A DNA stretch of 64,000 nt from Clostridia bacterium (lineage in GTDB: Bacteria > Bacillota > Clostridia > Christensenellales > Aristaeellaceae): NCBI GenBank assembly GCA_017447185.1, contig JAFSOC010000039.1, positions 1 through 64,000 on the forward strand. The letters are read 5' to 3'. Below, piece by piece: positions 1-7,620 of this stretch. The notes beneath the pieces were generated by a model. The model was given only the letters and a program-made list of their open reading frames with translations, was not told where the DNA came from and did not search any database. The position numbers were made by a program, and so were the translations under genes. Every line of letters begins with the position of its first letter. Position 1 is the first letter of the stretch.

Positions 1-73
1 AAGATCCTTTTCCGTCAATGTATTCTTTTATTGCTTCAATAAGTCTTTCAGGGGATATGTTCCTCTTCCGCAT
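1..73 (-). CDS. Transposase-like helix-turn-helix protein, N-terminal fragment
   Basis: Reading leftward from an ATG at 71-73, an open frame of 24 codons runs off the window edge. It begins MRKRNISPERL and continues with a Lys/Glu-rich helix ending YIDGKGS. This resembles the start of the HTH part of IS3-type OrfA or similar transposases, but only 24 residues are visible, so the family is a guess. An AGAAGGGAG ribosome site sits 7 bases upstream of the ATG, inside a strong hairpin (81-130). That arrangement is typical of insertion sequence genes protected from read-through expression. Whether the element is intact cannot be judged from this window. Confidence 0.45.
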   Translation of the reverse strand, partial: MRKRNISPERLIEAIKEYIDGKGS

Positions 74-80
74 AAGAATA

Positions 81-130
81 GCTCCCTTCTGAGGTACAGT
101 TTTTCTTTTTCTGTATCCTCAAAAGGGAGC
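81..130 (-). promoter_or_regulatory. Hairpin sequestering the ribosome site of the transposase-like gene
   Basis: Bases 81-99 and 111-130 are near-perfect inverted repeats (one mismatch and one bulged base) around an 11-base pyrimidine-rich loop. On the minus-strand transcript the 3' arm contains the AGAAGGGAG ribosome site of the gene starting at 73. In known insertion sequences such a hairpin forms on transcripts entering from outside and blocks translation. The structure is seen directly; its function is inferred. Confidence 0.6.
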
Positions 131-178
131 ATATCAATCTTAGTGAGACAGCCCCTTTCATCCGTCCATATCCGGTTT

Positions 179-574
179 TTACTCTTCCACGCTGATTGTG
201 GGATCTCTCATGATCCGCAAAACAGTCCAATCGGCCATTTCGACTGAACCTTCGAATTCATTGAACCTGGGGTTGGCAATCACAAGGATGGCGCCTTCCG
301 GAGGACACTCATCACTCATAAAATTGATAATCATACTGTCTTCTCCGTTTCCGGAGAACAGGTTAATGGTGCCGGTGTCATCCGCAGCGATGGCAAGGAC
401 AGGGTTGAGAATTTGTGTGATTTTCAACAGAAGCATGCAATCGCCGCATTTTCCCTCTGCTTCCAGCCATTCCTGAATAGTGACAAACCTGGGGTTTTCC
501 TCAGCCTGGGAAGTGCATGCAAGTGAAACGAGGATGAGGACAATGGATAATGCCAGTGCGATGGTTTTCTTCAT
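179..574 (-). CDS. Exported small protein of unknown function
   Basis: This 131-residue protein starts at the ATG at 574, chosen because GGGAG lies 9 bases upstream and the product then begins MKKTIALALS, a typical Sec signal peptide; a TTG three codons earlier is unlikely. The hydrophobic core runs to about residue 21 and a signal peptidase I site is plausible after TSQA. The cysteine in SLAC is not in a good lipobox. The mature part contains a CGDC motif and an acidic, mixed alpha/beta composition. I do not recognise a family. It has its own promoter at 618-646 and ends about 25 bases from the presumed insertion element terminus. Confidence 0.7.
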   Translation of the reverse strand: MKKTIALALSIVLILVSLACTSQAEENPRFVTIQEWLEAEGKCGDCMLLLKITQILNPVLAIAADDTGTINLFSGNGEDSMIINFMSDECPPEGAILVIANPRFNEFEGSVEMADWTVLRIMRDPTISVEE

Positions 575-617
575 TGTGGTCAACTCCCTTCATTTTTGCG
601 CTTGTCTGATATGGACC

Positions 618-646
618 ATCATAACCGATGCGTCGGCGGAATGCAA
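618..646 (-). promoter_or_regulatory. Promoter of the exported small protein
   Basis: On the minus strand, TTGCAT (646-641) and TATGAT (623-618) are separated by 17 bases. The -10 box lies 44 bases upstream of the start codon at 574. Confidence 0.5.
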
Positions 647-656
647 ACGGAACCGG

Positions 657-686
657 TTGCATCACGCCTGTAAAGCATGATAAAAT
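657..686 (+). promoter_or_regulatory. Promoter of the VOC-family pseudogene
   Basis: TTGCAT (657-662), an 18-base spacer and TAAAAT (681-686) lie 40 bases before the start of the broken VOC gene. The match is moderate. Confidence 0.4.
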
Positions 687-725
687 AATACCAGATGTAT
701 CACAGGACCGGGAAAGGACAACCGC

Positions 726-1141
726 ATGATGAGATTCATACCGACGATGGATTTTAACGGGCAGTGCCGTGAGGCCATGGAAATGTACCGGGAAGCCTTT
801 GGCGGAAAGGTGACGGGACTGCTGACATACGGCGAAGCGAATGATCCGGCATATACGCTGACGGAAGAGCAGAAAAATGGATCTATCATGGAGAACTGAC
901 CTTCGGGGATCAGCGGATCATCATGAGCGATCATGTGGATATGCAGTTTGAGACCTGCTATACCAATTTCCTGACCGTCATGATGGATACAAAAGAGCAG
1001 GTCACCCGCGCATGGGAAATCATGAAGGAAGGCAGTACCGTCATTTATCCGCTGGGATCAACCTTTTACAGTTCAGCCCGGGTGGTATTTGTGGACCGCT
1101 TCGGGATCCGCTGGGGAATTATGACAGAAACTGCTGAATAA
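726..1141 (+). pseudogene. VOC/PhnB-like glyoxalase-fold protein, frameshifted
   Basis: The first frame starts at 726 (MMRFIPTMDFNGQ), preceded by GGAAAGGA, and resembles PhnB/3-demethylubiquinone-type VOC proteins, with an EAMEMYREAFGG helix. It stops at about 898. The rest of the family (IYHGELTFGD, then the SDH and FGIRWG segments) continues in another frame to 1141. Adding one A to the A5 run near 865 restores a single frame of about 139 residues reading QKKWIYHGEL. The gene is therefore either a recent one-base-deletion pseudogene or an assembly error in a homopolymer. The C-terminal motif near FVDRFGIRWG is intact. Confidence 0.75.
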
Positions 1142-1159
1142 AGCACAGGAGGAAAAGAC

Positions 1160-1222
1160 ATGAAACATACAAGATGGGGGATATCCCTGGCCGCAGATGT
1201 TTCTGCTCCGCGCAAGGTCTGA
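1160..1222 (+). CDS. Putative 20-residue leader peptide of the MFS gene
   Basis: ATG at 1160 follows a perfect AGGAGG (1147-1152) at 7-base spacing, better than most ribosome sites in this window. The frame reads MKHTRWGISLAADVSAPRKV and stops at 1222, 92 bases before the MFS start. Its last 12 bases can pair with 1269-1280, which in turn competes with a stem over the MFS ribosome site. A short, well-translated frame inside a switching RNA is the hallmark of drug-inducible translational attenuators (erm, mef and cat leaders). No homologous leader is known to me, so the inducer is unknown. Confidence 0.55.
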   Translation: MKHTRWGISLAADVSAPRKV

Positions 1223-1314
1223 TAAGGGACGAAACCTGCACGGAGCGAACGAGAACCTTTCGTCCGGTCAGGCTTTGCGCTGCATGCATATAAACACATG
1301 TGAGGAGCAAAGCC
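1205..1314 (+). promoter_or_regulatory. Attenuator with mutually exclusive stems before the MFS gene
   Basis: Stem A pairs 1210-1221 with 1269-1280 (12 pairs, two of them G-U). It encloses a hairpin of 1227-1234 with 1258-1265 (GGACGAAA/TTTCGTCC). Stem B pairs 1271-1278 (GGCTTTGC) with 1307-1314 (GCAAAGCC), covering the edge of the GAGGAG ribosome site and the bases up to the MFS start at 1315. A and B share 1271-1278 and cannot coexist. Stalling early in the leader would favour A and open the start; full leader translation would favour B and close it. The pairing is seen; the mechanism is inferred. Confidence 0.55.
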
Positions 1315-2634
1315 ATGAAAAAACATTCATTTAAACAACTTAAAAGTTTTCTTTTGCTATGGGGATCACAGACCGTATCCCAGCTTGGGACGGCCGTGAC
1401 GGACTATGCGGTGATTATCTGGGTATACAGCCGGAAAGGAACCGCCTCCAGCGTGGCCCTGCTGACGGTATGTACCTTCCTGCCGACAATCTTTTTCCGC
1501 TTCCTGGCCGGAAGTGTGGTGGACCGGCGGAACAAAAAGCGTATCATGCTCATTGCGGACCTGCTGGCGGCCTGCGGATCACTGGCTGTGCTGGTGCTGC
1601 ATTCCGCGGAGGTGCTGCAGATCTGGCATCTGTATATTATCAACTTCCTGCTCAGCCTCATGAACGCCTTCCAGGAGCCGGCTTCCTTTGTCGCTGTCAG
1701 CATGCTGGTGCCCGAGGAGCATTATGCCCGGGTCAGCGGACTGCAGGGCTTCAGCGGGGCAGCGGTGTCCATTCTGGCCCCGGCACTGGGCGCGCTGCTG
1801 TTGGCAGGCGGCGGACTGGACCTGGTGCTGACCGTCGACCTGGCGACCTTCGCCGTCGCTTTTCTGGTACTGCTGTTCCTGGTCCGGATTCCGGAAAAGG
1901 AATGGGAGAAATCGGAGGAGGAATCTTTCTCAGACACCTGCCTGGCAGGGATCCGGTATCTGAAGGAGCATACGGCGATCCTGCGGATGACCCTGTTCCT
2001 GGCGGTAATCAACTTCCTGGCAAAGCTGGGAAACGACGGAATGCTTTCCCCCTTTATCCTGGGCCGGACAGGCAATAACCAGGCTGTGCTGGGCGCAGTG
2101 GAAAGTTTTACGGCGCTGGGCGTGCTGGCCGGGAGCCTGCTGGCAACCGTGCGGAAACCGTCCGGGAAACGGGTTCCCCTCATCTTTATCACCACAGGCC
2201 TGGTTTTTTCCGGAAACGTGATTCAGGGCCTGGCGCAGCAGCCGTGGCTATGGTGCGCGGCGGCTTTCGGAAGCTATCTGATGGCGGCTGTGATGAACGT
2301 CAACATGGATACGCTGATGCGGGAAAAGGTTCCGCTGGAAATGCAGGGACGGGTGTTCTCTGCGAAAAGCACACTGCAGAATTTTACGATTCCGCCTGCG
2401 CTCCTGCTGGGCGGACTGCTGGCGGATACGGTATTTGAACCGTTTATGACGGCGCATTCACCGGCGCAGCAGTTCCTGTCCGGGCTCTTTGGCACAGGAA
2501 AAGGAGCAGGCATCGGCCTGATGTTCTTTATTGTCGGGATTGCCGGGATGCTGATCAGCTTTACCCGGCTGCGGAAACCGGTCTACAGGGAACTGGACCG
2601 GACGGAAACAGAAACGATCCGGACAACGGATTGA
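1315..2634 (+). CDS. MFS efflux transporter, Mef/EntS-like
   Basis: This 439-residue protein begins MKKHSFKQLKSFLLLWGSQ. The ATG at 1315 is chosen over an in-frame GTG at 1300 because GAGGAG (1302-1307) is correctly spaced for it. The protein has about 12 hydrophobic segments, the GxxxDRRNKK loop between helices 2 and 3 typical of major facilitator proteins (AGSVVDRRNKKR), and overall resemblance to MFS_3/macrolide-efflux-type exporters. It should sit in the cytoplasmic membrane and export a small drug or siderophore-like molecule by proton antiport; the substrate is not readable. The leader and attenuator upstream suggest drug-inducible expression. It may share a transcript with the following peptidase gene 16 bases downstream. 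Confidence 0.8.
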   Translation: MKKHSFKQLKSFLLLWGSQTVSQLGTAVTDYAVIIWVYSRKGTASSVALLTVCTFLPTIFFRFLAGSVVDRRNKKRIMLIADLLAACGSLAVLVLHSAEVLQIWHLYIINFLLSLMNAFQEPASFVAVSMLVPEEHYARVSGLQGFSGAAVSILAPALGALLLAGGGLDLVLTVDLATFAVAFLVLLFLVRIPEKEWEKSEEESFSDTCLAGIRYLKEHTAILRMTLFLAVINFLAKLGNDGMLSPFILGRTGNNQAVLGAVESFTALGVLAGSLLATVRKPSGKRVPLIFITTGLVFSGNVIQGLAQQPWLWCAAAFGSYLMAAVMNVNMDTLMREKVPLEMQGRVFSAKSTLQNFTIPPALLLGGLLADTVFEPFMTAHSPAQQFLSGLFGTGKGAGIGLMFFIVGIAGMLISFTRLRKPVYRELDRTETETIRTTD

Positions 2635-2650
2635 TATGGAGGAAACAGAC

Positions 2651-3316
2651 ATGAACAGCAATAAAGCAATCGCATTTTTCAGCGGATTCCCGGATCGCCG
2701 GTTTACGGATGAAATTGCCCGGAAGCTGGAAAAGGAATTACCCCGGCGGAAAAGTATCGTTTTTATCACAGCCTGCCCGGTGGATTATCAGCAGAATGAT
2801 GAGGATTCTGCCGGCATGCACGGGATGTTTGTGGAGTATGGCATCGGCTTTGACCGGTTCTGTGTGATTGACCAGCGGACAGAACCCGCAGATGCGCAGA
2901 AACAGGCCCGGGAAGCGGACTGCTTTTTCCTGATGGGCGGCGGAGTCTGTGCGGAGCAGATGCAGCTGATGCGCGACAAAGGCATCTATGAGATTGTCCG
3001 GGACGGTCCCGCGACGGTTCTGGGCGTCAGTGCCGGATCTATGAACATGGGAAAAACCACAGTGGATATCTGGGAATCCCCCGTTCCGTATGAAGGGCTC
3101 GGATTTGCGGATATTACGATGATCGGCCACTTCAGCTACGACGACACGGAACGGCTTCGGCTCATGAAAGAGACTTCCATGGAACGTCAGGTCTGCGCCA
3201 TGGAGGATGAGAGCGCTATTTTCATCAGAAACGGAAAGGCTGAAATCATCGGCGTTATTCACCGGATTGACAAAGGCGAAATCATGCCGTTTACGGAAAA
3301 AGACGTCCGGCTTTGA
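2651..3316 (+). CDS. Peptidase S51 family protein (dipeptidase E/cyanophycinase-like)
   Basis: The product has 221 residues. The ATG at 2651 is preferred to one at 2636 because GGAGG (2639-2643) lies 7 bases before it. The alpha/beta fold carries the S51 nucleophile elbow GVSAGSMNMG with Ser at about residue 127, and an FLMGGG strand-turn about 25 residues earlier, as in PepE and cyanophycinase relatives. Such enzymes cleave Asp-containing dipeptides or related amide bonds in the cytoplasm; the specificity here is unknown. The gene follows the MFS gene closely and its stop codon lies in the loop of a hairpin at 3302-3327. Confidence 0.85.
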   Translation: MNSNKAIAFFSGFPDRRFTDEIARKLEKELPRRKSIVFITACPVDYQQNDEDSAGMHGMFVEYGIGFDRFCVIDQRTEPADAQKQAREADCFFLMGGGVCAEQMQLMRDKGIYEIVRDGPATVLGVSAGSMNMGKTTVDIWESPVPYEGLGFADITMIGHFSYDDTERLRLMKETSMERQVCAMEDESAIFIRNGKAEIIGVIHRIDKGEIMPFTEKDVRL

Positions 3317-3327
3317 GCCCGGACGTC
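3302..3327 (+). terminator. Hairpin over the S51 stop codon, possible terminator
   Basis: GACGTCCGG (3302-3310) and CCGGACGTC (3319-3327) form a perfect 9-bp stem with the TGA stop in the loop. No good U tract follows, so it may mark the transcript end between converging genes or just stabilise the 3' end. Confidence 0.4.
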
Positions 3328-3358
3328 AGCTATGATTTGAAGAAAGAATCAGAATGAA

Positions 3359-4717
3359 TCAACTCCAGAGCCGGTCATGGGACCAGACGCTGTCCCACCG
3401 GCTCGTTTCTGTCCACATCTCAGGATACGCGGGATGCAGGTGCTCCCGGATCACTTCGTCATTGTAATCGTCGATTCCCAGGCCGGGCTTGTCCGGCACG
3501 GTGATAAAGCCGTTTTCGACGATCTTTTCCGGCGCGCCGGTCACCATGTCGTTCCACCAGGGAACGTCCACGGAATGATTCTCCAGCACATAGAAGTTCT
3601 CGGTGGCTGCCGCGCTGTGGACGCAGGCGTAGGCGGAGACGGGGCTTTCCGCCATATGCATGGCCATGGCCACGCCGTGGCGCTGGGCCAGGTCGCCGAT
3701 GCGCTTATTCTCCAGGATACCGCCGGAGGAGAGAATGTCCGGATGGATCACACTGACGGCCCGGGCTTCCAGCAGCGGCTCAAAGCCTTCCTGCAGGTAA
3801 ATGTCCTCGCCGGTACAGATCGGAACGGTGGTGCTGTCGCTCAGCCGCTTGTACTGGTCGGTGTACTGCCAGGGGATCATATCTTCCGCCCAGGCAATGT
3901 TGTATTTTTCAATCCTGCGGCACAGGCGGATGCAGTCCTCCACGCAGATGTGCCCGAAGTGATCGATTGCCAGCGGCACTTCATATCCGATGACGCTGCG
4001 CACGTCCTTCACATACTCTTCCAGTGTATCCAGGCCTTTTTCCGTCACATGGATCCCGGTGAGGGGATGCGGGACGTTGAACATATCATAGGCCCGGTTC
4101 CGGCGGAGACGGGTATCCTCGGGCACGGCACCGCTGGCCCAGGACAGGCTTTCCAGGGCATTCATCTCCTCCATCAGGCCCAGCGGAGCGCACAGCGTAC
4201 CGGGGACCTCCTTCAGGATGCCCAGTCCCAGGTCCATTTTCAGGAAGGTGAAACCCATTTCCATCCGGGCCTTCAGCGCACGGCCCATGTCCAGGCCCGT
4301 ATGCTTGCCTTCCACGTCAGTGTCGCAGTAGATGCGGATCCGGTCCCGGTATTTGCCGCCCAGCATCTGGTATACCGGTACGCCGTAAGCTTTACCGGCC
4401 AGGTCCCACAGGGCGACCTCGATGCCGCATACGCCGCCGCCCTGGCGGGCGGGACCGCCGAACTGGCGGATCCTGCGGAACAGTTTCTCAACATTGCAGG
4501 GGTTTTCACCGAGAATGCGGCTCTTCAGCATTTCCGCGTATACGCGGTTGCCTCCGTCGCGCACCTCCCCGAGACCGGTGATGCCCTGGTTGGTATAGAT
4601 TTTCATCAGGGTGCAGTGCATCGGTGCGCCAACGACATCTGTAAAACGCACGTCGGTGATTTTCAGCTGACTGGGTGCGGAACAGCGGTTGAACGATCCA
4701 TTCAGAACGTTTTCCAT
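3359..4717 (-). CDS. Enolase-superfamily (mandelate racemase/muconate lactonizing) sugar-acid dehydratase
   Basis: The product has 452 residues. The ATG at 4717 follows AAGGAAGGA. It shows the superfamily capping domain (KIYTNQGITGLGE...) and then a TIM barrel with a KMDLG catalytic-Lys strand near residue 170, metal ligands in AIDHFG, WAEDMIPW and CTGEDIY, a VIHPD Asp and an AMHMAES His. The D/E/E ligands and the His-Asp pair are typical of mandelate-racemase-type acid-sugar dehydratases, which abstract the proton alpha to a carboxylate using Mg2+. The exact sugar acid is not evident. It stands alone between converging and diverging genes, away from the pectin cluster at 20-45 kb, but would fit acid-sugar catabolism. 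Confidence 0.82.
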   Translation of the reverse strand: MENVLNGSFNRCSAPSQLKITDVRFTDVVGAPMHCTLMKIYTNQGITGLGEVRDGGNRVYAEMLKSRILGENPCNVEKLFRRIRQFGGPARQGGGVCGIEVALWDLAGKAYGVPVYQMLGGKYRDRIRIYCDTDVEGKHTGLDMGRALKARMEMGFTFLKMDLGLGILKEVPGTLCAPLGLMEEMNALESLSWASGAVPEDTRLRRNRAYDMFNVPHPLTGIHVTEKGLDTLEEYVKDVRSVIGYEVPLAIDHFGHICVEDCIRLCRRIEKYNIAWAEDMIPWQYTDQYKRLSDSTTVPICTGEDIYLQEGFEPLLEARAVSVIHPDILSSGGILENKRIGDLAQRHGVAMAMHMAESPVSAYACVHSAAATENFYVLENHSVDVPWWNDMVTGAPEKIVENGFITVPDKPGLGIDDYNDEVIREHLHPAYPEMWTETSRWDSVWSHDRLWS

Positions 4718-4908
4718 AACAAGGTCCTTCCTTCGATTTCTTGCCTGTGATCTGCCGGGAGACAGGGATTCGCTTTATGTTTGCTTTTTTGCGAGGGAAC
4801 CGGCGCTGACCGGATGCACCGGAAAGAGTGTTTTTCAATCTTTTCGTCATGCTGATCCCCTTCTCCTGCAAAAGGGCGGGTGAAAAACGGACCGGCCTGC
4901 GGGAGTGA

Positions 4909-4938
4909 TGGACACAGCCTGTGAGGTTTGATAGAATG
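4909..4938 (+). promoter_or_regulatory. Promoter of the DinB/DUF3795 gene
   Basis: TGGACA (4909-4914), an 18-base spacer and TAGAAT (4933-4938) with an upstream TG dinucleotide. The box ends 40 bases before the ATG at 4979. Nothing else was recognised in 4718-4908. Confidence 0.5.
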
Positions 4939-4978
4939 GAACCGGAGAAGAACTTAATACTGAACGGAGAGAGTACAG

Positions 4979-6037
4979 ATGAATAAGGACTGGTCTGAAA
5001 AAAACAAAAGAATGCAGTCCCTGATCGGAAAACAAGCCACTTTCCGGGATGGACTGGATGTTCTGTTTGAATTGAGGGACGACCTGCTTGGACAGATCTC
5101 CTCCATTGTGAAAACATACCCGGCGGAAGCGTTTTACCAGATGCCGTTTGCCGGGGCAGAGGGATATCACAGCAAGACGCTGGCCTATTCCATGTGGCAT
5201 ATCTTCCGGATTGAGGATATTGTTGCCCATACACTGATCGCCGGGGACAGCCAGGTTCTGTTTACAGACGGCTGGCTGGAAAAAACGAGGAGTCCGCTCA
5301 TCACCACCGGTAATGAACTGAAAGGCGAAGAGATCGCCCGCTTTTCGGAGAAGCTGGATGTGAAAGCGGTATATGAATACTGCAGGGCTGTCATGGAATC
5401 GACAAACGGACTGCTTCGGAAACTGGAATACAAAGACCTGAAGCGGAAATTCACGGACGCGGACCGGGAAAGGCTGATCACCAGCCGCTGTGTCAGCGAG
5501 GATGAAGACGCATTCTGGCTGATTGATTACTGGTGCGGCAAAGATCTTCGCGGGCTGATTCAGATGCCGTTCAGCAGGCACTGGATCATGCACATCGAGG
5601 CAATGTGCCGCATCAAGAACAAACTGTGCCAGAAGGCCAGGAAGGGTGTGGATCCCATTGCGTACTGCGGACTGTCCTGCAATCACTGCTTCCTGAAGGA
5701 CTGGTGCGGAGGATGCAGGACGGCTTACAATACCTGTTCCTACGCGACCTGTTCTCCGGACGGTATCTGCCCGAACACGGTCTGCTGCAGGGAGAAGGGC
5801 CTGGACGGATGCTGGGAATGCGGGGAACTCCCCGGCTGCCGGAAGGGATTCTATGCGGAGGGGGATGTAAACGCCATCAAGGCCATGGCGCTGTTTATCC
5901 GGAAGCATGGCAAAACAGAACTGGCCGCAGTTCTGGACCGGCTGCACCGGGAATATGATTTCCAGAAGATTCAGGAGATTCTTGGAGAAGATTTGCAGGA
6001 GGGACTGGCCATTCTGGAACGGAACAGAAAAAAATAA
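4979..6037 (+). CDS. DinB-like domain fused to Cys-rich DUF3795 zinc-binding domain
   Basis: The protein has 352 residues. Roughly residues 15-210 look like a DinB/YfiT four-helix bundle, with His in GYHSKTLAYSMWHIFR and SRHWIMHIE as candidate metal ligands. Residues from about 220 to 285 carry a dense cysteine set starting YCGLSCNHCFLKDWCGGC, as in DUF3795 proteins. The tail is a Lys/Glu-rich helical region. DinB-fold enzymes include thiol-S-transferases and metal hydrolases, and DUF3795 has no assigned role, so the function is open. It has its own promoter and is followed 17 bases later by an acetyltransferase gene, suggesting a two-gene transcript. Confidence 0.7.
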   Translation: MNKDWSEKNKRMQSLIGKQATFRDGLDVLFELRDDLLGQISSIVKTYPAEAFYQMPFAGAEGYHSKTLAYSMWHIFRIEDIVAHTLIAGDSQVLFTDGWLEKTRSPLITTGNELKGEEIARFSEKLDVKAVYEYCRAVMESTNGLLRKLEYKDLKRKFTDADRERLITSRCVSEDEDAFWLIDYWCGKDLRGLIQMPFSRHWIMHIEAMCRIKNKLCQKARKGVDPIAYCGLSCNHCFLKDWCGGCRTAYNTCSYATCSPDGICPNTVCCREKGLDGCWECGELPGCRKGFYAEGDVNAIKAMALFIRKHGKTELAAVLDRLHREYDFQKIQEILGEDLQEGLAILERNRKK

Positions 6038-6054
6038 AGATAAAGGAGCATCGT

Positions 6055-6483
6055 ATGGAGTACAGGAAAGTGACCCGCGAGGATATCAGCGGACTGGCGG
6101 AGGCTATGTCAAAGGCATACTCGGAACAGCCCTGGTATGAGAACTGGACGAAGGAAAAGGCGGAAAGAAGGGTCAGCGCCATCCTGGGCAATTACCAGGC
6201 GCTCGGGTTGGCCGCGGTGGAGAACGGAAGCATTATCGGCGGCTTGCTGGGATATATCGATCCCTACGCGGAGGAAGATTTCTTCTTTGTGTCCGAGATT
6301 TTTGTGATCCCGGAGAGAAAAAGGCAGGGGATCGGGAAACAGCTGCTGCATGAGCTGGAGCAGATCCTGAAGGATGAAAAGATCGATGTGGTCCAGCTGA
6401 TCTCGATTGATTACAATGAGACATTCTACAGCAAGTGCGGCCTGGACAGGGACAGCTGCTCCGTTCAGTACAAGCGCATCTGA
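6055..6483 (+). CDS. GNAT family N-acetyltransferase
   Basis: The product has 142 residues, a single GNAT domain. The acetyl-CoA pyrophosphate loop reads PERKRQGIGKQLL, preceded by the beta-4 strand FFVSEIFVIP, and the C-terminal beta-bulge region includes YNETFYSKCGL. AAGGAG stands 5 bases before the ATG. The acceptor amine is not predictable. It follows the DinB/DUF3795 gene in the same direction and precedes the MerR gene. Confidence 0.85.
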   Translation: MEYRKVTREDISGLAEAMSKAYSEQPWYENWTKEKAERRVSAILGNYQALGLAAVENGSIIGGLLGYIDPYAEEDFFFVSEIFVIPERKRQGIGKQLLHELEQILKDEKIDVVQLISIDYNETFYSKCGLDRDSCSVQYKRI

Positions 6484-6562
6484 CAGGCTTCCGGAAACGG
6501 TGAAGAACGAACCTGCTGGAGCCCGGAAGGCTGAATCTGTGAAAAGAAAAAAATGAAAACCG

Positions 6563-6593
6563 TTGACTCGAACACGGTGTCGCAGTTTATCCT
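6563..6593 (+). promoter_or_regulatory. MerR-type promoter with 19-base spacer
   Basis: TTGACT (6563-6568) and TATCCT (6588-6593) are separated by 19 bases, the over-long spacing that MerR-family activators correct by twisting DNA. The spacer holds ACACGGTGT (6571-6579), a perfect odd-centred dyad. The gene immediately downstream is a MerR regulator, so autoregulation is likely. Confidence 0.6.
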
Positions 6594-6624
6594 TGTTTCC
6601 GAAGAGGGAAAGGAGTGGATCCCG

Positions 6625-7620
6625 ATGGAGGACAGGCTGACGGTTTCCGAGGTATCCAGAACCTACGGCGTATCGGCAAGAATGCTCCGGCATTATGAAA
6701 AGCTGGGGCTGCTGGGCAGCGACCGGCAGGAAGGTTATGCCTACCGCGTATATCGTCCGGAAGATATACAGCGCCTGCGTCTGGTCCTGGTGCTGCGGAA
6801 ACTGCGGCTGTCACTGAAGGAAATCGGTGAGATCCTGGAAGATCCCGGCCCGGCTGCGGCAATCAGCGTGTTTGAGAAAAACCTGGCGCAGATGGACGAT
6901 GAACTCCGGTCGCTTCAGGCGGTCCGCAGTGTGATCAGTGAATTCTGCAATGCGCTGAAACAGCGCCGTGCGCTGCCTGCAGGGGAAATCATCCTGCAGG
7001 ACGGCCAGCTGCTGGCCCTGGCGGATGCCCTGTCGCCCTCTTCCACACTGATACAGGAAGAGAGGAAAAGCAGAATGGAAGAACTGAAACAGATTGACAG
7101 GGGCGGTATGGCAATGAAGGATATCCGTATCGTACACCTGCCGGAAAGTGATGTGGCCGCTGCCCATGCGGTGGGGGACGATCCGGAGGACAGGGCGGGA
7201 AGAATGATCGCAGCATTTGCCCGCGAAACAAGGCTGTGGGAAAAACATCCCGGCCTGCGGCTGTACGGTTTCAATCATCCCAGCCCGATGGATGAAACCG
7301 GAACCCACGGATATGAATTCTGGGTCACGATTCCGGACGGAATGGAAGTACCCGCGCCGCTGGAAAAGAAACATTTTGCCGGAGGGACTTATGCCGCGCA
7401 CATGATCCAGATGGGGAACTTCGAGGAATGGGGTCCCTTCTACGAAGCGGTTGAAAAAAGCGAGGAGTATGCCTATGCCGGCAGCGGAAGTCCGGAGGAT
7501 ATGTTCGGAAACCTGGAGGAGCACCTGAACTATCATGATCATATCCTGGAAACAATGGACGGGGAACCGCAGACGCAGCAGCTTGACCTGCTGATCCCGG
7601 TCAGGAGGAAAGCAAAATGA
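6625..7620 (+). CDS. MerR family regulator with GyrI-like effector domain
   Basis: The ATG at 6625 gives 331 residues beginning MEDRLTVSEVSRTYGVSARML. It is chosen because AAAGGAG lies 9 bases upstream and because the MerR-type promoter at 6563-6593 overlaps the longer frame. Residues 5-75 are the MerR winged HTH (MLRHYEKLGLL, YRPEDIQRLRLVLVLR), followed by a coiled coil to about residue 115 and a C-terminal GyrI/AraC effector-binding domain from about residue 165. Such regulators bind lipophilic drugs and switch efflux or acetyltransferase genes. It overlaps the next acetyltransferase gene by 4 bases, the probable regulated partner. Confidence 0.85.
   Translation: MEDRLTVSEVSRTYGVSARMLRHYEKLGLLGSDRQEGYAYRVYRPEDIQRLRLVLVLRKLRLSLKEIGEILEDPGPAAAISVFEKNLAQMDDELRSLQAVRSVISEFCNALKQRRALPAGEIILQDGQLLALADALSPSSTLIQEERKSRMEELKQIDRGGMAMKDIRIVHLPESDVAAAHAVGDDPEDRAGRMIAAFARETRLWEKHPGLRLYGFNHPSPMDETGTHGYEFWVTIPDGMEVPAPLEKKHFAGGTYAAHMIQMGNFEEWGPFYEAVEKSEEYAYAGSGSPEDMFGNLEEHLNYHDHILETMDGEPQTQQLDLLIPVRRKAK

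Noticed and set aside
3377-4750. A 457-codon plus-strand frame opposite the enolase-superfamily gene
   Set aside because: His/Gly/Ala-rich shadow; the minus-strand protein has complete catalytic motifs.
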